From assembly GCA_026410415.1 (NCBI GenBank), contig JAPMLR010000005.1:1-64000 (forward strand): a stretch of 64,000 nt of DNA, written 5' to 3'. The translations under genes were made by a program, and so were the position numbers. Positions within the stretch are counted from its first letter, which is position 1; each line of letters starts with the position of its first letter. Shown piece by piece: positions 26,381-35,917 of this stretch. Source of the stretch: Denitratimonas yunnanensis (SeqCode). Its GTDB lineage: Bacteria; Pseudomonadota; Gammaproteobacteria; Xanthomonadales; Xanthomonadaceae. The notes below the pieces were generated by a model. The model worked only from the letters and a program-made list of their open reading frames with translations, did not search any database and was not told where the DNA came from.

Positions 26381-29281
26381 ATGAAAGGACGAAAGTCACC
26401 CGTCGGCCGGCTGGGCTTTGCGCCAAAGCCGAGCCGCCTCAATGCTGCGTTGTTGGCCGCGTTGGTGCTCCCCTTGGGCTCAACTGCCTTTGCGCAGGAA
26501 ACCGAGACTCAGGACAAAGAATCGGCGGCCCAGCTCGACCGCATCACCGTCACCGGCTCGCTGATTCCGCAGAGCCAGGTGGAAACCTTCGTTCCGGTGA
26601 CGGTCATCACCGCTGAGGACATCCAGGCGCGCGGCTTTGCCAGCGTTGCCGAAGTGCTTCAGCAGTCGTCGTTCTCGACGGGTGGCGTGCAGGGCGGCCA
26701 GACCTCTGCCTCGTTCACCCAGGGTGCCGAGACGATGAGCATGTTCGGCTTGCCGCCGGGATACGTGAAGTACCTCATCGATGGCCGTCCTATGGCCAAT
26801 TACCCCGCGCTGTACAACGGCAGCGACACCTTCAACAACATCAGTGGCATTCCGATCGACCTGGTCGACCGCATCGAAATCCTTCCGGGTGGTCAGTCCT
26901 CCCTGTACGGCTCCGACGCGATCGCCGGCGTGGTCAATTTCATTCTGAAGAAGCGCATGGATGGTGCGGTGGTCAGCGTCCGTGGCGGCAGCTACAAGGA
27001 GCCGGGCGGCGACAGCGGACGCATTTCGCTCGCCGGTGGCCTCAGTGGCGCCGATGGTCGTCTGAACGTCCTGCTGGGCGCGCAGTACGAAGAGCGCGAC
27101 CCGATCTGGGGTTTCCAGCGCGATCTCACCTCGCGTTACTTCGAGGGTTCGATCAATCGTCTCGGCAATCCGGTCGCACCGGCCGCCAGCCGAGATTTTC
27201 TGGTCAGTGGCTACTTCACCAGCTATCGCTGGGCCGATGGCGCCAGTTGCGATCGCGTGACGAGCGGCTTCAATGGCGGCGTCGACCAGCGCGAGCGCCC
27301 CGGTTTTGGCGATGCCACCTACTGCGGTTCGTTCAACAGCCCCGGCTGGCGCACGCTGCTCAATGGCAAGGAGGCGCGTCAGGTTTACGGCCACGTCACC
27401 TTCGATGTCAGCGACAACGCCCAGCTTTACGCGGACGTGCTGTACAGCGACGAGGAAGTCGAATACCACGTCGGTTCGAACTACACGTGGTGGGGCACCT
27501 CCGCCGGTCCGAATGCGTATTTCTACGATCCGGACTTCGACGACCTGATGAACCTGCAGCGCGTGTTCATGCCTGAGGACATCGGGCCGGGCGGTTACGA
27601 AAACATCATGGAGCTCAACAAGTCCAAGGCGCATCACGTCACCTTGGGCCTCAATGGTGTGTTCGGCGGTTCGGACTGGGAGTACGACGTCAACTACACC
27701 CGTACCGAGTACAAGCTCGACGAAGATGGTTTCGTGCGTTGGGCCGATCCGATCGAGGCCTACTTCCAGCAAAACGTCCTCGGACCGCAACTGGGTTGGG
27801 ATCCGTACTACAACGCCTATCCGGTGTACCGCCCCGACTACGCGGCGTTCTACAACATGCTCACGCCCGAGCAGTTCGCCAGCTTCACCGGTCGTGCCGT
27901 CAACCGCGCCAAGACGTCCGACGACACGATCCGCGCTCAGCTGACCAACGCGGCGCTGTTCTCGATGCCTGGTGGCGATGCCGGTCTCGCGGTGGTGGCG
28001 GAATGGGGCAAGCAGGACTGGTCGTACGATCCGTACGCGGGTTATCTGAATGGCGAAGTGTGGGGCACCACCGCGGTGTCCGGCGGCGGCGAGCGTGACC
28101 GTTACGCAGTGACCAGCGAGTTGCGCCTGCCGGTATGGGACATGCTGACGGTATCGCTGTCCGGCCGCTATGACGCCTACAAGCCCGATGGCGGCGAGAC
28201 GATCGACAAGCCGACCTACGCGGCCGGCCTCGAATTCCGTCCGCTCGACACGCTGCTCATTCGAGGCAAGTACGGCACCGCGTTCCGTGCACCGACGCTG
28301 TCCGACCAGTTCCAGGGCGTCAGTGGTTTCTACACCTACATCACCGACTACTACAACTGCAGCCAGCTCGGTTTTGATCCGTCCGAAGCGATCAACTGCC
28401 CGGCGCAGCAGTCCAACCGTCAGGTGTTCGGCACGCAGTCCGGCAACACGTCGCTGCAGCCGATCAACGCCGACGTGTGGAGCGTGGGTTTTGTCTGGGC
28501 GCCGATCGAGAAAATGTCGATCTCGGTCGACTACTTCAACTGGGACATCTCCGACGAAGTCACCCAGCAGAGCTCCGATGGCTTGATGATGGACGAGTGG
28601 CGCTGCCGTACCGGTGAGTACGACATCAACTCGGCGCTGTGCCAGACCACGCTGTCCTGGATCACCCGCAACGCCGCCGGCAACGTCACCGAGATCTACA
28701 CGCCCAAGGTGAACGTGTCCAACCAGCAGCTTGAAGCCTTCAATGCGGCCATCAGCTATGGCTTCTCGGCCGGTATCGTCGGTGACTTCATGGCGCGGGT
28801 GAACTACACGCAGAAGATCAGCCATCAGTACCAGCAGTACGCGGGCGACGACTACGTCGATCTGATCAACGACTACGCGTGGAGCAGCGACCCGAAGCGC
28901 AAGGGCGACGCCTCGCTGGGCTGGTACAAGGGACGCTGGAGCTCGACCCTGTACGCCAACTGGTTCGACAAGACCCCGAACTACCGCGCGCTGGTGGTCG
29001 GCGGTCTGGATGATCCGTGGCTGGCCATGCCGGATACGAGCCCGGATGCGGTCGCAGGCATGCTTGGCTCCTTCACCACGTACAACTGGAGCGTGAGCTA
29101 CAATCCGATCGAGCCACTGTCGGTATCGGTGTTGGTCAACAATCTGTTTGATCGCGATCCGCCGCTGGATCGCACCCGTCCGGCAACCAACGGTTCTCCG
29201 TACAACAGCTACAACTTCAACCCGTTCGGTCGCGCCGTGTACATCGAGGCACGTTATCGCTTCGGTGGTGCAGGACGCTGA
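26381..29281 (+). CDS. Large TonB-dependent receptor 1
   Basis: 966 residues. A long signal peptide ends at STAFAQ. A TonB-box-like LDRITVTGSLI is followed by the plug (ITAEDIQARGFASVAEVLQQ, YLIDGRPMANYPALYNG, RIEILPGGQSSLYGSDAIAG, VVNFILKKRMDG) and a barrel ending with FGRAVYIEARYRFGG. The large loops are rich in Tyr, Trp and Asp, typical of xanthomonad receptors for carbohydrates or peptides rather than small siderophores. Substrate unknown. It closes with a strong terminator and faces a TPR-sulfotransferase gene. Confidence 0.93.
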   Translation: MKGRKSPVGRLGFAPKPSRLNAALLAALVLPLGSTAFAQETETQDKESAAQLDRITVTGSLIPQSQVETFVPVTVITAEDIQARGFASVAEVLQQSSFSTGGVQGGQTSASFTQGAETMSMFGLPPGYVKYLIDGRPMANYPALYNGSDTFNNISGIPIDLVDRIEILPGGQSSLYGSDAIAGVVNFILKKRMDGAVVSVRGGSYKEPGGDSGRISLAGGLSGADGRLNVLLGAQYEERDPIWGFQRDLTSRYFEGSINRLGNPVAPAASRDFLVSGYFTSYRWADGASCDRVTSGFNGGVDQRERPGFGDATYCGSFNSPGWRTLLNGKEARQVYGHVTFDVSDNAQLYADVLYSDEEVEYHVGSNYTWWGTSAGPNAYFYDPDFDDLMNLQRVFMPEDIGPGGYENIMELNKSKAHHVTLGLNGVFGGSDWEYDVNYTRTEYKLDEDGFVRWADPIEAYFQQNVLGPQLGWDPYYNAYPVYRPDYAAFYNMLTPEQFASFTGRAVNRAKTSDDTIRAQLTNAALFSMPGGDAGLAVVAEWGKQDWSYDPYAGYLNGEVWGTTAVSGGGERDRYAVTSELRLPVWDMLTVSLSGRYDAYKPDGGETIDKPTYAAGLEFRPLDTLLIRGKYGTAFRAPTLSDQFQGVSGFYTYITDYYNCSQLGFDPSEAINCPAQQSNRQVFGTQSGNTSLQPINADVWSVGFVWAPIEKMSISVDYFNWDISDEVTQQSSDGLMMDEWRCRTGEYDINSALCQTTLSWITRNAAGNVTEIYTPKVNVSNQQLEAFNAAISYGFSAGIVGDFMARVNYTQKISHQYQQYAGDDYVDLINDYAWSSDPKRKGDASLGWYKGRWSSTLYANWFDKTPNYRALVVGGLDDPWLAMPDTSPDAVAGMLGSFTTYNWSVSYNPIEPLSVSVLVNNLFDRDPPLDRTRPATNGSPYNSYNFNPFGRAVYIEARYRFGGAGR

Positions 29282-29315
29282 TGCAATTTCTGGCCTGATG
29301 GCCAGGCTTCAGTTC

Positions 29316-29350
29316 AACGGCCCCGTCTTCATGACGGGGCCGTTTTTTTT
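29316..29350 (+). terminator. Rho-independent terminator of TonB receptor 1
   Basis: A perfect 12-bp stem (29316-29327 with 29333-29344) and an uninterrupted T-run to 29350, where it meets the stop codon of the convergent sulfotransferase gene. Confidence 0.95.
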
Positions 29351-30969
29351 CAGCGATCGGTTTCCGCAAGCGGGATGCCTTCCGATGCGAGCAGCGCCTT
29401 CAACGGTTCCAGCTCGGATGCGTAGTTTTTCCAGCGATTCAACGAGGATCGGAACAGCGGTGCCCTGACCTGGACTGCGCTGGCCGTGGCAACCGGCGCG
29501 TCGTTCTCCTCGAACCTCAGGCAGGCGTCTTCCCATGGCAGCCCGCAGAAGTCGAGCAGTTGCCGCGTGCATTCCTCCTGCGCATCCACGAGTGTTTCGT
29601 AACGGACCTCGAGAATGCGCCCGGGCAGGACACGTTGCCAGTGCGCCATCAGCCGATCGAACAGGACGTAATAGCGCCCGATGTCGAGAATGTCGAACGA
29701 GTAGTCGTAGAACGGCGTGGTCAGCGCGAACAATTGCCGGAAGTTGGACAGGCAGGTATCCAGCGGATCCCTGCGGAGGCAGACGATCTTCGCGTTGGGC
29801 AACGCGCGCGCGATGTGGCCCAGATACAGGAAATTGTGCGGGAGCTTGTCGACAAATCGTGGCGTGTGGCCGGTGCCTGGACGGGTGTTGTCGATATAGC
29901 TGGCGCCGAGTTGCTTCCAGTCGATGCGTCGCGAGCGCGCCACCGTGTCCGGATCCAGCAGGGGCGGCGTGCGGCTGCCCGACAAGCGCTTGAGTTGCAC
30001 TGCAAAGGTCTGGAGTTCGCCGGCCGAATGGACCTGCGAATGGTTCGACAGTATCCGGTCCACCAGCGTGGTTCCGGAGCGCGGCATGCCCACGATGAAG
30101 ATCGGCTCGGCCGAGTCGTGGCCATCCCGATCCGGATCATCCCGTGGCGCGGAAAACTCCTGCATCAATGCGTTGAACAGCGCCTCGTCGCGACGCGAGG
30201 AGTAGTTGCGCAGATTGCGTTGTGATGACTTTCCGGCGGTGAGGTGCGCGAATGACTGCGGAAACTCCCGCAGGTCTTCCAGCTCCTTGGCGAGTGCGAG
30301 GTTCAGGTAGAGCTGGGCCGGAGGACTGTCCGTGTGCTGAGCGAGAAGGCTGCGCAACCGTTCGAGATGATTGCTTTCAGGCGTCTGGCGGCGCAGCTGC
30401 GAGAGGGCGAGGTGGACTTTCCAATAGGCTGGATCGATGGCAAGGCAGGCCTCGTATTCGCGCTCGGAGGCATCCAGCTCCCCCTGGAACGTCAGTGCCG
30501 TGGCCAGATTGAAGCGATAGCTCGCGCGCGTGGGTTCCTTGTCCACCGCGCGCTGGAACAGCGTGACGGCTTGGTCATGCGCATTGGCCTGGGTGTAGAT
30601 CACGCCCAGCGTGTCGAGGGACAGCGCATCGGAAGGGCCCAACGCAAGCGCCTTGTCGGCAACCTGTACGGCCTCGCGCAGCATGCGTCCGGTAGCCAGC
30701 GCGCGCGCGTACTGGATGGCGTAGTCGGCCCGGGTCGGGTTCATCGCCGTGGCGACATCCAGGTGCGCCACCGCCTGGGCCACGCGATGCATCTGCAGGG
30801 CGGCGACACCGGCAATGAATTGCACACCGGCATGCGGTGGTGCCGTTTCCATCAGGCGATCGGCCAGCCGTGCCGCGTCGATCCAGCGGCTCTGGTTCAA
30901 TGCCGAGACGGCTTGTGCGTAGAGGTGTTGCGGGTCGGATGTGTTCGGATTCATCGAGGGAGCTGTCAT
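29350..30969 (-). CDS. TPR-containing sulfotransferase 1
   Basis: 539 residues from the ATG at 30969 (30954 is an alternative). Residues about 10-270 form TPR-like helical repeats (YAQAVSALNQSRWIDAARLA, DALSLDTLGVIYTQANAHDQ). The C-terminal sulfotransferase domain has the PAPS phosphosulfate loop FIVGMPRSGTTLVDRIL and the 3'-phosphate region LRRDPLDTCLSNFRQLF. It is probably cytosolic, since no signal peptide is seen. The family includes protein-tyrosine-like sulfotransferases, but the acceptor is unknown. It is paralogous to the protein at 34319 and sits between TonB receptors 1 and 2. Confidence 0.92.
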   Translation of the reverse strand: MTAPSMNPNTSDPQHLYAQAVSALNQSRWIDAARLADRLMETAPPHAGVQFIAGVAALQMHRVAQAVAHLDVATAMNPTRADYAIQYARALATGRMLREAVQVADKALALGPSDALSLDTLGVIYTQANAHDQAVTLFQRAVDKEPTRASYRFNLATALTFQGELDASEREYEACLAIDPAYWKVHLALSQLRRQTPESNHLERLRSLLAQHTDSPPAQLYLNLALAKELEDLREFPQSFAHLTAGKSSQRNLRNYSSRRDEALFNALMQEFSAPRDDPDRDGHDSAEPIFIVGMPRSGTTLVDRILSNHSQVHSAGELQTFAVQLKRLSGSRTPPLLDPDTVARSRRIDWKQLGASYIDNTRPGTGHTPRFVDKLPHNFLYLGHIARALPNAKIVCLRRDPLDTCLSNFRQLFALTTPFYDYSFDILDIGRYYVLFDRLMAHWQRVLPGRILEVRYETLVDAQEECTRQLLDFCGLPWEDACLRFEENDAPVATASAVQVRAPLFRSSLNRWKNYASELEPLKALLASEGIPLAETDR

Positions 30970-31328
30970 TGGCGGACGTCTTACGATAGCGGGTCGGCCG
31001 ACTGCCGGGGTGCGTGCCACTCGGAAATGGGAGGCTGCGAGGACGGAGCTGAGCGCCTCATCGGAGCGGATGGGGGCGCGGACATCACTGCCTTCGGTGC
31101 TGCAGGAAGGCACCTGTGCGGATGATTGCCGGGTGTTGCAAGAAAGCAACATGTGTTGTGTGTCCGTTCATCGCCACTTCCCGCATTAAAATTTTGTTGC
31201 TATGATCCGGCGCTGCTGCAGGATAGGGGGGCTGTTCGCTTCTGTGTCGGCGGCAATGTATTGAAAAGGAAGGGAATTCCCGGTCCCGGACGATCGACAA
31301 CGACTTTGTACACTTGGAGAGAAGAGTA
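30970..31328. other. Divergent intergenic region between sulfotransferase 1 and TonB receptor 2
   Basis: 359 bp carrying both divergent promoters. An AT-rich stretch at 31182-31206 includes TATGAT (31201-31206), a candidate -10 for the receptor, with only a poor -35 (TTCCCG) 17 bp upstream. No gene is supported here. Confidence 0.4.
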
Positions 31329-34187
31329 ATGAAGCTCACCCGAAACATGCTGAGCGACGCCGTTCGCACCTGCCTTGCGCTGGGTGCTGTCGGTGTGCTT
31401 GGCTTCACCGCAGCCCCTGCCTTCGCGCAGGAAGAACCCAGCCAGACGCTGGAACGCGTCGAGGTTACCGGTTCGCGCATCCGTTCGGCCGACGTCGAGA
31501 CGGCGCAGCCGGTGTTCTCGATTTCCCGTGAGGACATCATCAATCAGGGCTTCGCCTCCGTCGGCGACATCCTGACCAACCTGACGGTTGCCGGCAGCCC
31601 GCCCATCAGCCGTACCGCCCCGCTCTCCGCTGGTGAGAACGTCGGTGGTGTCTACATCGATCTGCGCGACCTGGGTGCACAGCGCACTCTGGTGCTGGTC
31701 AACGGTCGTCGCCTGCCGATCACCACCTCCGGCCTGCAGGACGTCTCCGCGATCCCGGCCACGATGGTCGAGCGCATCGACATCCAGAAGGATGGCGCAT
31801 CGTCGATCTACGGTTCGGACGCGATCGCCGGCGTGGTCAACATCATCACCCGCAAGCAGTTCAACGGTCTTGAAGTCGGCGGCTACTACGGTCAGTACGA
31901 CGAAGGCGACGGCATCAAGGAGCGTCTGTCGGGCACGATCGGCGCCAGCAACGACCGCGGCTACATCACCCTCGGCATGGAATACCGCCAGGAAGACGGC
32001 GTGTGGGCCAAGGACCGCTGGTTCTCCGAGGTGTCCTACCCCGGCTTCCCGCAGTACGGCTGGACCACGGTCGGCCAGTACGGCGGCTTCATCTACAACG
32101 GTTCGCGTTGGGTGGCCGACCGTCCGGGTCCGGCGATCGGCTTCGAGAACTTCCACGTTCAGACCGCCAACGATCGCAGCTACCCCAGCGAGCAGATGCA
32201 CTGGCTGACCCCGCTGGAAGCCCGCACGCTGTCGATCAGCGCCGGCTACGACCTGAGCGACAGCATCCGTCTGGTCACCGACATCGGTTACAGCAACCGC
32301 ATCGCCCAGTCGCAGATCGCCGGTTACCCGTTGCAGGGCACGCAGGCCCGCGGTGGCCTCATCTCCGCACCGGCCGCCTATCAGCTGGACGCGAACAGCT
32401 ACTTCAACCCGGTCGGCACCAACGTCAGCTGGTGGCGTCGTGGTTGGGACGTGCCGCGTGGCAACAACCGCGACCTGAAGAGCTGGCGTTTCACCACCGC
32501 GCTGGAAGGCAGCTTCAACTTCGGCGAAACCCACTACATGGATTGGGACGTCGGCATGATGTACGCCGATAACGATCTCAACATCACCGGCACCGGCAAC
32601 TTCAACCTTGCCCGCCTCAACCTCGCCACGGGTCCGTCGTTCCTGAACGCCCAGGGCGTCGTCCAGTGCGGTACACCGGCCAACCCGATTCCCGTCACCG
32701 CGTGCGTTCCGTTCAACCCGTTCGCCGGTTACGGTGCGGGTGCGGTCGAGAACTCGCTGGCCGATCCGAACGTGCAGAACTTCGTCTTCTTCGAAAGCCA
32801 TGCTCTCGGCGAAACGAAGACCTACAACTACTTCGCCAACTTCAGCGGCAACGCCTTCGCGCTGCCGGCGGGCGACCTGACCTACGCCGTGGGCTTCGAG
32901 CGTCGCAAGGAGAAGGGTACGTTCGTTCCTGACGTGCTGCAGTACACCAACGCCTCGACCGACCTGGGCTCCGGCCCGACCCGCGGCGAGTACGACGTGG
33001 ATGAAGTCTACGCCGAGCTCAACGTGCCGCTGCTGTCCGGCGTCACCGGTTTCCAGGATCTGACCTTGAGCCTGGCGTCGCGCTACTCGGACTACAGCTC
33101 GTTCGGCGACACCACCAACAGCAAGGCCGGTTTCACCTGGAAGCCGATCGACGACCTGCTGGTCCGCGCCACCTGGGCGGAAGGTTTCCGCGCTCCGACC
33201 ATCAGCAACCTGTACGGTGGCGGTTCGCAGAGCTTCGTGACCGGCTTCGTTGATCCGTGCGATACGCGTTTCGGTGTCGCAGCCAACACCCCGCGCTGCT
33301 TGCAGGATGTCGGCCCCGGCTACCGCCAGTTGCAGCAAGGCTTTGTTCCGACCGAAACCCCGGGTGCGCAGACGCCGGTGCCGTTCTTCAGCGGCTCCAA
33401 CCCGTTCCTGCAGCCGGAATCCTCGACCTCCTGGACCGCCGGTCTGGTGTGGAGCCCGAGCTTCTTCGACGGCTTCAACGCCTCGTTGGACTGGTGGAAG
33501 ATTCGCGTCGAGAACACCATGGTCAGCGACACCGCCAACGCGATCGTGAGCGACTGCTATGTCGCCCTGATCGAAAGCCGTTGCCAGCTGTTCACGCGTG
33601 ATCCGGCCCTGGGCATCGTCAACAACCTGACCTATGGCCTGCGCAACTCGGGCTGGACGGAAATCGAAGGTTTCGATCTGGGCTTGGCTTACCGTTTCGA
33701 AACCGACAACCTCGGCAGCTTCCTGTTCAACTGGGATACGACGTACTTCTCCAAGTACCTCTCGACCTCCACCAACGATCCTGACGTGATCCCGGCACCG
33801 GCGGTTGGTTTCTACTCCCGCTTCCGTGTCCGCTCCAACGCGGGCGTCACCTGGAACTTCGGTGACTTCGGCGTGAGCTGGAATGCACGTTACTTCTCCT
33901 CGGTGAAGGAAGACTGCTACTTCGACGAGTTCTGCAACATCCCGAACTACCAGGCTCCGTGGACCCAGGGCAACGTCGTTCCGATGAACAAGGTGGGTTC
34001 CACCACGTTCAACGACCTCCAGGTGCGTTGGAATGCGCCGTGGAATGCAACGATCTCGGTCGGTGCGAACAACGTGTTCGAGAAGTACGGTCCGATCATG
34101 TACACCCAGCCGAACTCGGGCTTCTCGTACTACGGTGGCTACGACTTCGGTCGCTTCACTTACGTCAAGTACGACCAGCGCTTCTGA
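31329..34187 (+). CDS. Large TonB-dependent receptor 2
   Basis: 952 residues from the ATG at 31329 with GGAGAG upstream. The signal peptide ends AAPAFAQ. A TonB-box-like LERVEVTGSRI precedes the plug (SREDIINQGFASVGDILTNL, VYIDLRDLGAQRTLVLVNGR, RIDIQKDGASSIYGSDAIAG) and a barrel ending TYVKYDQRF. It resembles the NGRRLP-type receptors common in xanthomonads. It is followed by a strong terminator, then TPR-sulfotransferase 2. Confidence 0.93.
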   Translation: MKLTRNMLSDAVRTCLALGAVGVLGFTAAPAFAQEEPSQTLERVEVTGSRIRSADVETAQPVFSISREDIINQGFASVGDILTNLTVAGSPPISRTAPLSAGENVGGVYIDLRDLGAQRTLVLVNGRRLPITTSGLQDVSAIPATMVERIDIQKDGASSIYGSDAIAGVVNIITRKQFNGLEVGGYYGQYDEGDGIKERLSGTIGASNDRGYITLGMEYRQEDGVWAKDRWFSEVSYPGFPQYGWTTVGQYGGFIYNGSRWVADRPGPAIGFENFHVQTANDRSYPSEQMHWLTPLEARTLSISAGYDLSDSIRLVTDIGYSNRIAQSQIAGYPLQGTQARGGLISAPAAYQLDANSYFNPVGTNVSWWRRGWDVPRGNNRDLKSWRFTTALEGSFNFGETHYMDWDVGMMYADNDLNITGTGNFNLARLNLATGPSFLNAQGVVQCGTPANPIPVTACVPFNPFAGYGAGAVENSLADPNVQNFVFFESHALGETKTYNYFANFSGNAFALPAGDLTYAVGFERRKEKGTFVPDVLQYTNASTDLGSGPTRGEYDVDEVYAELNVPLLSGVTGFQDLTLSLASRYSDYSSFGDTTNSKAGFTWKPIDDLLVRATWAEGFRAPTISNLYGGGSQSFVTGFVDPCDTRFGVAANTPRCLQDVGPGYRQLQQGFVPTETPGAQTPVPFFSGSNPFLQPESSTSWTAGLVWSPSFFDGFNASLDWWKIRVENTMVSDTANAIVSDCYVALIESRCQLFTRDPALGIVNNLTYGLRNSGWTEIEGFDLGLAYRFETDNLGSFLFNWDTTYFSKYLSTSTNDPDVIPAPAVGFYSRFRVRSNAGVTWNFGDFGVSWNARYFSSVKEDCYFDEFCNIPNYQAPWTQGNVVPMNKVGSTTFNDLQVRWNAPWNATISVGANNVFEKYGPIMYTQPNSGFSYYGGYDFGRFTYVKYDQRF

Positions 34188-34216
34188 TAGGCTGAGACTG
34201 CTGTATCGTGTGACCG

Positions 34217-34246
34217 CTGCGGCCCCGAAAGGGGCCGCAGTTTTTT
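34217..34246 (+). terminator. Rho-independent terminator of TonB receptor 2
   Basis: A 10-bp perfect stem (34217-34226 with 34231-34240), a GAAA tetraloop and six Ts, 30 bp after the receptor stop. Confidence 0.95.
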
Positions 34247-34318
34247 CAGCGACTGAAATCGTGCGACCGACGCGCGTCACGCTCCGGGCACACTCGGACA
34301 AACTTGCAGGATGTTGGG

Positions 34319-35893
34319 ATGAACGCAGCTCGCCCTACCCAGGACATGGCATTTTCCGCGCTGGAGCGCGGCGACTTCAGGGCGGCGGCCGCGCTCGCGC
34401 AGGAAGCCCTGGCGCGTGATTCGGCACAGCCGCCGATGCACTTTGTCGCAGGGGTGGCCGCATTGGAGCAGAAAAATCCGGTTGCGGCGGTGTCGCATCT
34501 GGAAAACGTGCTGGATTTCGCGCCACTGCGGATTCCAGCCCGCGTCCACCTCGCGCGCGCATTCGCGATGATGCAGCGCTTGCCCGAGGCCATCGCCCAC
34601 GCGGAACAGGCGCAGGCATTGGCGCCGCAGGATCCGTTCGTGCAGGACACCGCCGGCGTGATCTTCACCGATTGCGGCCAGCATGAGCGCGCGCTGGAGG
34701 CATTCCGACGCGCGATCGAACTGGCGCCGCGCCATGTCGGCGTGCGCTACAACCTCGCCACCGCGCATATCGCGCATGGCAATCTCGCCGAGGCCGAGGA
34801 GCAGCTGGAAGCCTGCATTGGCATGGATCCGATGCATTGGCGTGCCCATCACGCGCTTTCCTACCTGCGCCGTCGAAGCAAGGACGACAACCATGTCGCC
34901 CGTCTCGAGGCGACGCTGCAGCGTCTGCAAGGGAGGGTCACCGCCTCGCTCTACGTCGGCATGGCGCTCGCGAAGGAGCTGGAGGATCTTGGCGATTACG
35001 CTGGATCGTTCCATCATCTCACCCAAGCCAAAAATGGCCCGCGCCAACTGCTTCGCCACGATCCCGCCAAGGATCGGGCCTTGTTCGATGCTCTGCGCGG
35101 CATCCCGTTGCCGACGGCAGCTGCGGCGCAGGGCTGCGATTCGGACGAGCCGATTTTCATTCTCGGCATGCCGCGTACCGGCACCACACTGGTCGATCGG
35201 ATTCTTTCCAGTCACCCGCAGGTGACTTCGGCAGGCGAGCTTCATCATTTCGCATCGGCGTTGAAGCGCACTGCCGGTGGGCAGGCGTTCAACCTGTTTT
35301 CTCCCGAGGATCTGGGTCGGGTGCGCGATCTGGATTGGGCCGCGATCGGCAGCAGTTATGTGGAAAGCACTCGGCCGCTCACCGGCAAAACGCGGCATTT
35401 CACCGACAAGTTGCCACACAACTTCCTCTACGCCGGGCTGATCGCTGCCGCGCTGCCGCGCGCCAGGATCATCTGCGTGCTGCGTGATCCGATGGACACC
35501 TGTCTTTCCAATTTCCGTCAGTTGTTCGCGCCGGAATCACCGTATTTCGATTACAGCTACGACCTGCTGCACACCGGCGAGTACTACATCGGCTTCCGCA
35601 AACTCATGCAGCACTGGCATGAGGTTGCGCCGGGCCGGATCTTCGATGTCTGGTACGAGGACGTGGTGAACGATCAGGAAGGCAGCACGCGGGCGCTGCT
35701 GGATTTCTGCCATCTGGAATGGGATCCGGCCTGTCTGGCGTTCGACCGCAATCAGGCACCGGTTGTCACGGCCAGTTCCGCGCAGGTGCGTGAGCCACTC
35801 TATCGCAGTGCGATGCAACGCTGGAAGCGTTACGGTGACGCGCTCGAACCGCTCCAGCGATTGCTGGAAAGTGCCGGTCTTCACACCCGCTGA
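34319..35893 (+). CDS. TPR-containing sulfotransferase 2
   Basis: 524 residues from the ATG at 34319 (AGGA upstream). N-terminal TPR repeats (FSALERGDFRAAAALAQEAL, DTAGVIFTDCGQHERALEAF) lead into a sulfotransferase domain with FILGMPRTGTTLVDRIL and LRDPMDTCLSNFRQLF. The domain is closely similar to that at 29350, including DKLPHNFLY and LLDFC. The two genes are paralogues on opposite sides of TonB receptor 2. Likely transfers sulfate from PAPS to an unknown protein, peptide or glycan. radA follows 24 bp later. Confidence 0.92.
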   Translation: MNAARPTQDMAFSALERGDFRAAAALAQEALARDSAQPPMHFVAGVAALEQKNPVAAVSHLENVLDFAPLRIPARVHLARAFAMMQRLPEAIAHAEQAQALAPQDPFVQDTAGVIFTDCGQHERALEAFRRAIELAPRHVGVRYNLATAHIAHGNLAEAEEQLEACIGMDPMHWRAHHALSYLRRRSKDDNHVARLEATLQRLQGRVTASLYVGMALAKELEDLGDYAGSFHHLTQAKNGPRQLLRHDPAKDRALFDALRGIPLPTAAAAQGCDSDEPIFILGMPRTGTTLVDRILSSHPQVTSAGELHHFASALKRTAGGQAFNLFSPEDLGRVRDLDWAAIGSSYVESTRPLTGKTRHFTDKLPHNFLYAGLIAAALPRARIICVLRDPMDTCLSNFRQLFAPESPYFDYSYDLLHTGEYYIGFRKLMQHWHEVAPGRIFDVWYEDVVNDQEGSTRALLDFCHLEWDPACLAFDRNQAPVVTASSAQVREPLYRSAMQRWKRYGDALEPLQRLLESAGLHTR

Positions 35894-35917
35894 CCACCAC
35901 GTCGGAGCGCTCCTCGA

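Noticed and set aside
26480..28825. Minus-strand ORF of 781 codons opposite TonB receptor 1
   Set aside because: Shadow frame; the plus strand has full receptor motifs, signal peptide and terminator.
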